Assembly: GCF_002968295.1 (NCBI RefSeq)
Contig: NZ_CP134399.1
Coordinates: 5,146,001-5,210,000 of the forward strand
Source of the DNA: Mycobacterium sp. ITM-2016-00317
GTDB lineage: Bacteria > Actinomycetota > Actinomycetes > Mycobacteriales > Mycobacteriaceae
Length of the DNA stretch: 64,000 bases
Reading direction: 5' to 3'
A program made the translations under genes and the position numbers. How positions within the stretch are numbered: the stretch's first letter is position 1; every line of letters starts with the position of its first letter. Positions 60,391 to 64,000 of this stretch are shown here, piece by piece. Below the pieces are notes generated by a model that was given only the letters and a program-made list of their open reading frames with translations, searched no databases and was not told the DNA's origin.

Positions 60391-61146
60391 ATGCCGATCA
60401 CCACTAAGACCGTGGAACCGGGCATCGTCTCGGTCACCGTCGACTACCCGCCCGTCAACGCGATCCCGTCGCGCGGGTGGTTCGAACTGGCCGACGCCGT
60501 CACCGCGGCCGGCCGCGACCAGAGCACCCATGTGGTGATCCTGCGGGCGGAAGGCCGCGGCTTCAACGCCGGCGTCGACATCAAGGAGATGCAGAAGACC
60601 GAGGGCTTCACCGCGCTGATCGACGCCAACCGCGGCTGCTACGAAGCCTTCCGCGCGGTGTACGAGTGCGCGGTACCCGTCGTCGCTGCGGTCAACGGCT
60701 TCTGCGTCGGCGGGGGCATCGGCCTGGTCGGCAACTCCGACGTGATCGTGGCCTCCGACGACGCGAAGTTCGGTCTGCCCGAGGTGGAACGCGGCGCTCT
60801 CGGTGCCGCCACCCACCTGTCGCGGTTGGTACCGCAACACCTGATGCGGCGGCTGTTCTTCACCGCCGCCACCGTCACCGCCGACACCCTGCACCACTTC
60901 GGCTCCGTGCACGAGGTGGTCCCGCGCGCCGACCTCGACGAGGCCGCGCTGCGCGTCGCCCGCGACATCGCGGCCAAGGACACCCGGGTGATCCGCGCCG
61001 CCAAGGAAGCGCTGAACTTCATCGACATCCAACCGGTCACCGCCAGGTACCGCATGGAGCAGGGCTTCACCTTCGAACTCAACCTCGCCGGCGTGTCCGA
61101 CGAGCACCGCGACGCGTTCGCCGGAACTGACAAGGGATCGAAATAA
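60391..61146 (+). CDS. echA20: EchA20, crotonase-family ring-opening hydrolase
   Basis: A 251-residue crotonase-fold protein. In HIP degradation the orthologue hydrolyses ring D of the indene-type CoA thioester to give the single-ring intermediate COCHEA-CoA. Seen: VVILRAEGRGFNAGVDIKEM (oxyanion-hole loop), PVVAAVNGFCVGGGIGLVGN (second oxyanion loop), and KFGLPEVERGALGAATHLSR with an acidic residue in the active-site position. AGGAG lies 5 nt before the ATG. The stop overlaps the ipdA start by one base (TAATG). It corresponds to Rv3550. Confidence 0.93.
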   Translation: MPITTKTVEPGIVSVTVDYPPVNAIPSRGWFELADAVTAAGRDQSTHVVILRAEGRGFNAGVDIKEMQKTEGFTALIDANRGCYEAFRAVYECAVPVVAAVNGFCVGGGIGLVGNSDVIVASDDAKFGLPEVERGALGAATHLSRLVPQHLMRRLFFTAATVTADTLHHFGSVHEVVPRADLDEAALRVARDIAAKDTRVIRAAKEALNFIDIQPVTARYRMEQGFTFELNLAGVSDEHRDAFAGTDKGSK

Positions 61147-62033
61147 TGACCGACAAGAGAACCACTCTCGACGAGGCTGTCGCCTCGATCGAGAGTGGCA
61201 TGACCATCGGCCTCGGTGGGTGGGGGTCGCGGCGCAAGCCGATGGCCTTCGTGCGTGCTCTGCTGCGCACCGACGTCACCGACCTGACCGTGGTCACCTA
61301 CGGCGGACCGGACCTCGGCCTGCTGTGTTCGGCCGGCAAGGTCAAGCGCGTGTACTACGGCTTCGTGTCGCTGGATTCGCCGCCGTTCTACGACCCATGG
61401 TTCGCCAAGGCCCGCACCTCGGGTTCGATCGAGGCCCGGGAGATGGACGAGGGCATGTTGCGCTGTGGGCTGCAGGCCGCCGCGCAGCGGTTGCCGTTCC
61501 TGCCGATCCGCGCCGGGCTGGGCAGCGACGTCCGCACCTTCTGGGGTGACGAGCTCAAGACCGTAAAATCCCCCTACCCGACGGGCTCCGGTTACGAAGA
61601 GCTGGTCGCGATGCCCGCGCTGAACCTCGACGCGGCGCTGGTCCACTTGAATCTCGGTGACGCGCAGGGCAACGCGGCCTACACCGGTATCGACCCGTAC
61701 TTCGACGATCTGTTCCTGATGTCGGCGCAGAAGCGCCTGCTGTCGGTGGAGAAGGTGGTGTCCACCGAGGAATTGGTGAAATCGGTTCCGCCACAGGCAC
61801 TGCTGGTCAACCGCATGATGGTCGACAGCGTGGTCGAGGCGCCCGGTGGCGCCCACTTCACCACCGCCGAGCCCGACTACCGCCGCGACGAGAAGTTCCA
61901 GCGCCACTACGCCGAGGCGGCCGCCTCCGACGAGACGTGGGCCGAGTTCGTCAAGACCTACCTGTCCGGCAGCGAGGCCGATTACCAGGCCGCGGTGCGC
62001 AGGTTCACCCAAGCGCAGGAGGCGTCGAAGTGA
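61146..62033 (+). CDS. ipdA: IpdA, alpha subunit of the COCHEA-CoA ring hydrolase
   Basis: A 295-residue member of the class I CoA-transferase fold. With IpdB it does not transfer CoA but hydrolyses the last steroid ring of COCHEA-CoA. Seen: SGMTIGLGGWGSRRKPMAFVRAL (glycine loop), VVTYGGPDLGLLCSAGKVKRV, YYGFVSLDSPPFYDP and RAGLGSDVRTFWG. The length matches Rv3551. It overlaps echA20 by 1 nt and ipdB by 4 nt (GTGA). Confidence 0.93.
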   Translation: MTDKRTTLDEAVASIESGMTIGLGGWGSRRKPMAFVRALLRTDVTDLTVVTYGGPDLGLLCSAGKVKRVYYGFVSLDSPPFYDPWFAKARTSGSIEAREMDEGMLRCGLQAAAQRLPFLPIRAGLGSDVRTFWGDELKTVKSPYPTGSGYEELVAMPALNLDAALVHLNLGDAQGNAAYTGIDPYFDDLFLMSAQKRLLSVEKVVSTEELVKSVPPQALLVNRMMVDSVVEAPGGAHFTTAEPDYRRDEKFQRHYAEAAASDETWAEFVKTYLSGSEADYQAAVRRFTQAQEASK

Positions 62034-62776
62034 CTTCCGCAACCCGGGCCGAGGTGTGTGCCGTCGCCTGTGCCGAACTGTTCCGTGACGCGGGCGAGAT
62101 CATGGTCAGCCCGATGACGACGATCGTGTCGATCGGCGCCCGCCTGGCCAGGCTGACGTTCTCCCCCGACATCGTGCTCACCGACGGTGAGGCCCGGCTG
62201 ATCGCCGACACTCCCGCGATCGGCGCCGCGGCCGCGATCGAGGGCTGGATGCCCTTCGGCCGTGTCTTCGAGACGCTGGCCTGGGGCCGCAGGCACGTCG
62301 TGATGGGCGCCAACCAGATCGACCGCTACGGCAACCAGAATCTGTCCGCTTTCGGGCCGCTGCAGCACCCGACGCGCCAGATGTTCGGCGTGCGCGGCGC
62401 ACCGGGAAACACCATCAACCACGCCACCAGCTACTGGGTGGGCAACCACTCCAAGCGGGTGTTCGGCGATTCTGTCGACATCGTGTCCGGAATCGGCTGG
62501 GACAAGGTGGATCCCGATAACCCGGCCTACCGGTTCGTCAACGTCTACCGGGTGATCACCAACCTCGGGGTGTTCGACTTCAACGGCCCGGACCACCAGA
62601 TGCGCGCGGTGTCACTGCACCCCGGTGTCGAGGCACAACAGGTGGCCGAGAACACCTCGTTCGAGGTGCACGGTCTCGACGAGGCGGAGACCACACGACT
62701 GCCGTCGGCCGAGGAGCAGAAGCTACTGCGCGAGGTCATCGATCCGAAGTCATTGCGGGACAGAGAAGTCAAGTGA
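62030..62776 (+). CDS. ipdB: IpdB, beta subunit of the COCHEA-CoA ring hydrolase
   Basis: A 248-residue CoA-transferase beta-type protein. Seen: GEIMVSPMTTIVSIGARLARLT, LTDGEARLIADTPAIGA, WGRRHVVMGANQIDRYGNQNLS, RQMFGVRGAPGNTINHATSY and RVITNLGVFDFNGPDHQMRAV. The catalytic glutamate of true CoA-transferases is not apparent, as in known IpdB. The start is a GTG at 62030 behind AGGAGG, overlapping the ipdA stop. It corresponds to Rv3552. Its stop codon lies in the first unit of a 32-bp-period repeat. Confidence 0.93.
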   Translation: MTSATRAEVCAVACAELFRDAGEIMVSPMTTIVSIGARLARLTFSPDIVLTDGEARLIADTPAIGAAAAIEGWMPFGRVFETLAWGRRHVVMGANQIDRYGNQNLSAFGPLQHPTRQMFGVRGAPGNTINHATSYWVGNHSKRVFGDSVDIVSGIGWDKVDPDNPAYRFVNVYRVITNLGVFDFNGPDHQMRAVSLHPGVEAQQVAENTSFEVHGLDEAETTRLPSAEEQKLLREVIDPKSLRDREVK

Positions 62777-62832
62777 TGAGCGCTCGCGCAAAGAACCGAG
62801 TCAAGTGATGAGCGCTCGCGCGAAGAACAGAG
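62768..62832. repeat. Two direct 33-bp repeats, period 32, between ipdB and ipdC
   Basis: Copies at 62768-62800 and 62800-62832 share GTCAAGTGATGAGCGCTCGC followed by GC(A/G)AAGAAC. Each carries an ATGAGCGC start-like sequence after a TGA. The core GATGAGCGCT-n-GCGC-n-AAGA also forms the repeat at 46422-46481 in the same gene-relative orientation. Confidence 0.85.
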
Positions 62833-62839
62833 TAAAAGC

Positions 62840-63913
62840 ATGAGTCGGCTCACCACACCCCTGACCGAACTGCTCGGCATCGAGCACCCGGTCGTGCAGA
62901 CCGGCATGGGTTGGGTGGCCGGCGCGCGACTGGTCGCCGCGACGTCGAATGCGGGCGGGCTGGGCATCCTGGCCTCGGCAACCATGACGCTGGCGGAGCT
63001 GCAGACCGCGGTCACCAAGGTCAAGGCCGCCACCGACAAACCGTTCGGGATCAACATCCGCGCCGACGCCGGTGACGCGAACGAACGTGTCGACCTGCTG
63101 ATCCGCGAAGGGGTCAGGGTCGCCTCCTTCGCGCTGGCCCCCAAGCCCGATCTGATCGCCAAGCTCAAGGACGCCGGCGTCGTGGTCATCCCGTCCGTCG
63201 GGTTGGCCAAACACGCCAAGAAGGTCGCCGCCTGGGGCGCCGACGCCGTGATCGTCCAGGGCGGCGAGGGCGGCGGGCACACCGGGCCGATCGCCACCAC
63301 GCTGCTGCTCCCGTCGGTGCTCGACGCGGTCGCCGACACCGGGATGCCGGTCGTCGCGGCGGGCGGCTTCTTCGACGGCAGGGGGCTGGCAGCCGCACTC
63401 TCCTACGGCGCAGCCGGCGTGGCGATGGGCACCCGGTTCCTGTTGACGTCGGATTCGACGGTGCCCGAGGCGGTCAAACAGCGTTATCTGCAGGCCGCAC
63501 TCGACGGCACCGTGGTGTCCACCCGGGTGGACGGCATGCCGCACCGTGTCCTGCGCACCGGCCTGGTGGAGAAGCTGGAGAGCGGTTCCCCGCTCAAGGG
63601 TTTCGCCGCCGCGGTGGGCAACGCACAGAAGTTCAAGAAGATGACCGGCATGACGTGGAAGTCCATGGTCAAGGACGGGCTGGCCATGCGCCACGGCAAG
63701 GAACTGACCTGGTCGCAGGTCGTGATGGCCGCCAACACCCCGATGCTGCTCAAGGCCGGGCTGGTCGAGGGCAACACCGACGCCGGGGTGCTGGCCTCGG
63801 GCCAGGTGGCCGGCATCATCGAGGATCTGCCGTCGTGTGCCGAGCTGGTGCCTGCGATCGTCGCCGAGGCCGTCGAACACCTCCGCTCGGCTGCGGGGAT
63901 GATCGCCGACTAG
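62840..63913 (+). CDS. ipdC: IpdC, FMN-dependent oxidoreductase of the nitronate monooxygenase/2-nitropropane dioxygenase type
   Basis: A 357-residue TIM-barrel flavoprotein. In HIP degradation the orthologue (Rv3553) acts on 5-hydroxy-HIC-CoA-type intermediates, before EchA20 opens the ring. Seen: GIEHPVVQTGMGWVAGARLVAAT (FMN pocket), NAGGLGILASATMTLAEL, FGINIRADAGDANERVD, ADAVIVQGGEGGGHTG with the family's conserved histidine, and VVAAGGFFDGRGLAAALSYGAAGVAMG (phosphate-binding glycines). The start at 62840 lies just after the second repeat; the ribosome site is poor (AGAGTAAAAGC). Confidence 0.92.
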   Translation: MSRLTTPLTELLGIEHPVVQTGMGWVAGARLVAATSNAGGLGILASATMTLAELQTAVTKVKAATDKPFGINIRADAGDANERVDLLIREGVRVASFALAPKPDLIAKLKDAGVVVIPSVGLAKHAKKVAAWGADAVIVQGGEGGGHTGPIATTLLLPSVLDAVADTGMPVVAAGGFFDGRGLAAALSYGAAGVAMGTRFLLTSDSTVPEAVKQRYLQAALDGTVVSTRVDGMPHRVLRTGLVEKLESGSPLKGFAAAVGNAQKFKKMTGMTWKSMVKDGLAMRHGKELTWSQVVMAANTPMLLKAGLVEGNTDAGVLASGQVAGIIEDLPSCAELVPAIVAEAVEHLRSAAGMIAD

Positions 63914-63948
63914 ACATCCCCGGCCGCGCTTCGGGGTACTGGGAAGGC

Positions 63949-64000
63949 ATGGCCGATCTCGCGCAGTGGTTCCTCACGACCGAAGAGCGCGGTAACCCGT
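63949..64000 (+). CDS. Start of a new gene, possibly phospholipase D/cardiolipin synthase-like (runs off the right edge)
   Basis: Only 17 codons are visible (MADLAQWFLTTEERGNP) after an ATG with GGGAAGG just upstream. The WFLT-x-x-ERGNP start resembles mycobacterial phospholipase D-family proteins from memory, which is weak evidence. It is not the ferredoxin-like gene (fdxB) that follows ipdC in M. tuberculosis, so synteny ends here. Confidence 0.4.
   Translation, partial: MADLAQWFLTTEERGNP

Overview
The window reads as chromosomal DNA of a mycobacterium, most likely a fast-growing non-tuberculous species (Mycolicibacterium type). The evidence is high G+C, frequent GTG starts and leaderless promoters, PGRS-type glycine-rich genes, an MPT63-domain secreted protein, and the gene order of the mycobacterial cholesterol-catabolism cluster. 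Gene by gene it follows M. tuberculosis Rv3534c-Rv3553 (hsaF, hsaG, hsaE / kstD, hsd4B / ltp2, chsH1, chsH2, chsE2, chsE1, cyp125 / fadA5, ddn / two SDRs / echA20, ipdA, ipdB, ipdC). I made no database comparison; names rest on recognised sequence motifs and synteny.

Layout. 1-1360: a partial RecQ helicase and a small secreted hemophore-like protein. 1538-6926: the first half of the steroid cluster (ring A/B meta-cleavage product degradation, KstD, Hsd4B), with a KstR operator at kstD. 6962-13329: mycobacterial surface or secreted proteins (a membrane protein, two PE-less PGRS proteins, an MPT63-domain protein, a membrane-anchored protein). 13421-43516: about 30 kb of a Wzx/Wzy-type exopolysaccharide (EPS) locus. 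43890-52164: the side-chain degradation half of the steroid cluster (Ltp2, ChsH1-H2, ChsE1-E2, CYP125, FadA5, Ddn-like), with two KstR operators between cyp125 and fadA5. 52213-57726: a second, smaller glycosyltransferase island. 57919-58617: a GAF protein. 58621-63913: the KstR2-type C/D-ring module. A new gene begins at 63949. In M. tuberculosis only one PPE gene lies between hsd4B and ltp2; here about 37 kb are present.

How the EPS locus appears to work. A polyprenyl-phosphate sugar transferase (30383) starts a lipid-linked unit. GalE supplies a sugar nucleotide. GT4 enzymes and a membrane protein extend it. A Wzx flippase exports it, and a Wzy-like polymerase with its own Wzz-like domain, plus a separate Wzz-like protein, polymerise it. 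Two CelD-type acyltransferases (one frameshifted), a polysaccharide deacetylase and a secreted protein of unknown family probably tailor it. The most unusual part is the tightly overlapping operon 39256-31912: a second GlmS, a stand-alone amino-acid adenylation domain, a carrier protein, a flavin amine oxidase, a lysine-2,3-aminomutase-like radical SAM enzyme and a GNAT. The pocket residues I read from the adenylation domain resemble those I recall for beta-lysine activation in viomycin and capreomycin synthesis. This suggests a beta-amino acid, plausibly beta-lysine, is made, loaded on a carrier and attached to an amino-sugar polymer.

Regulation. Three LuxR-type response-regulator paralogues (39510-43516) all lack the phosphoacceptor aspartate. 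Five promoters in the locus share one multipartite element: an ACTATC box, an almost invariant 22-23 nt spacer, then a GTACATGG-like box and a GAGCGATTT-like box, as read on the + strand. They sit upstream of the first acyltransferase, galE, glmS, the first regulator and the proline-rich gene, so the locus looks like one regulon.

Two genes (ltp2 and the first CelD-type acyltransferase) carry apparent single-base frameshifts. These are either real lesions or sequencing errors and deserve checking.
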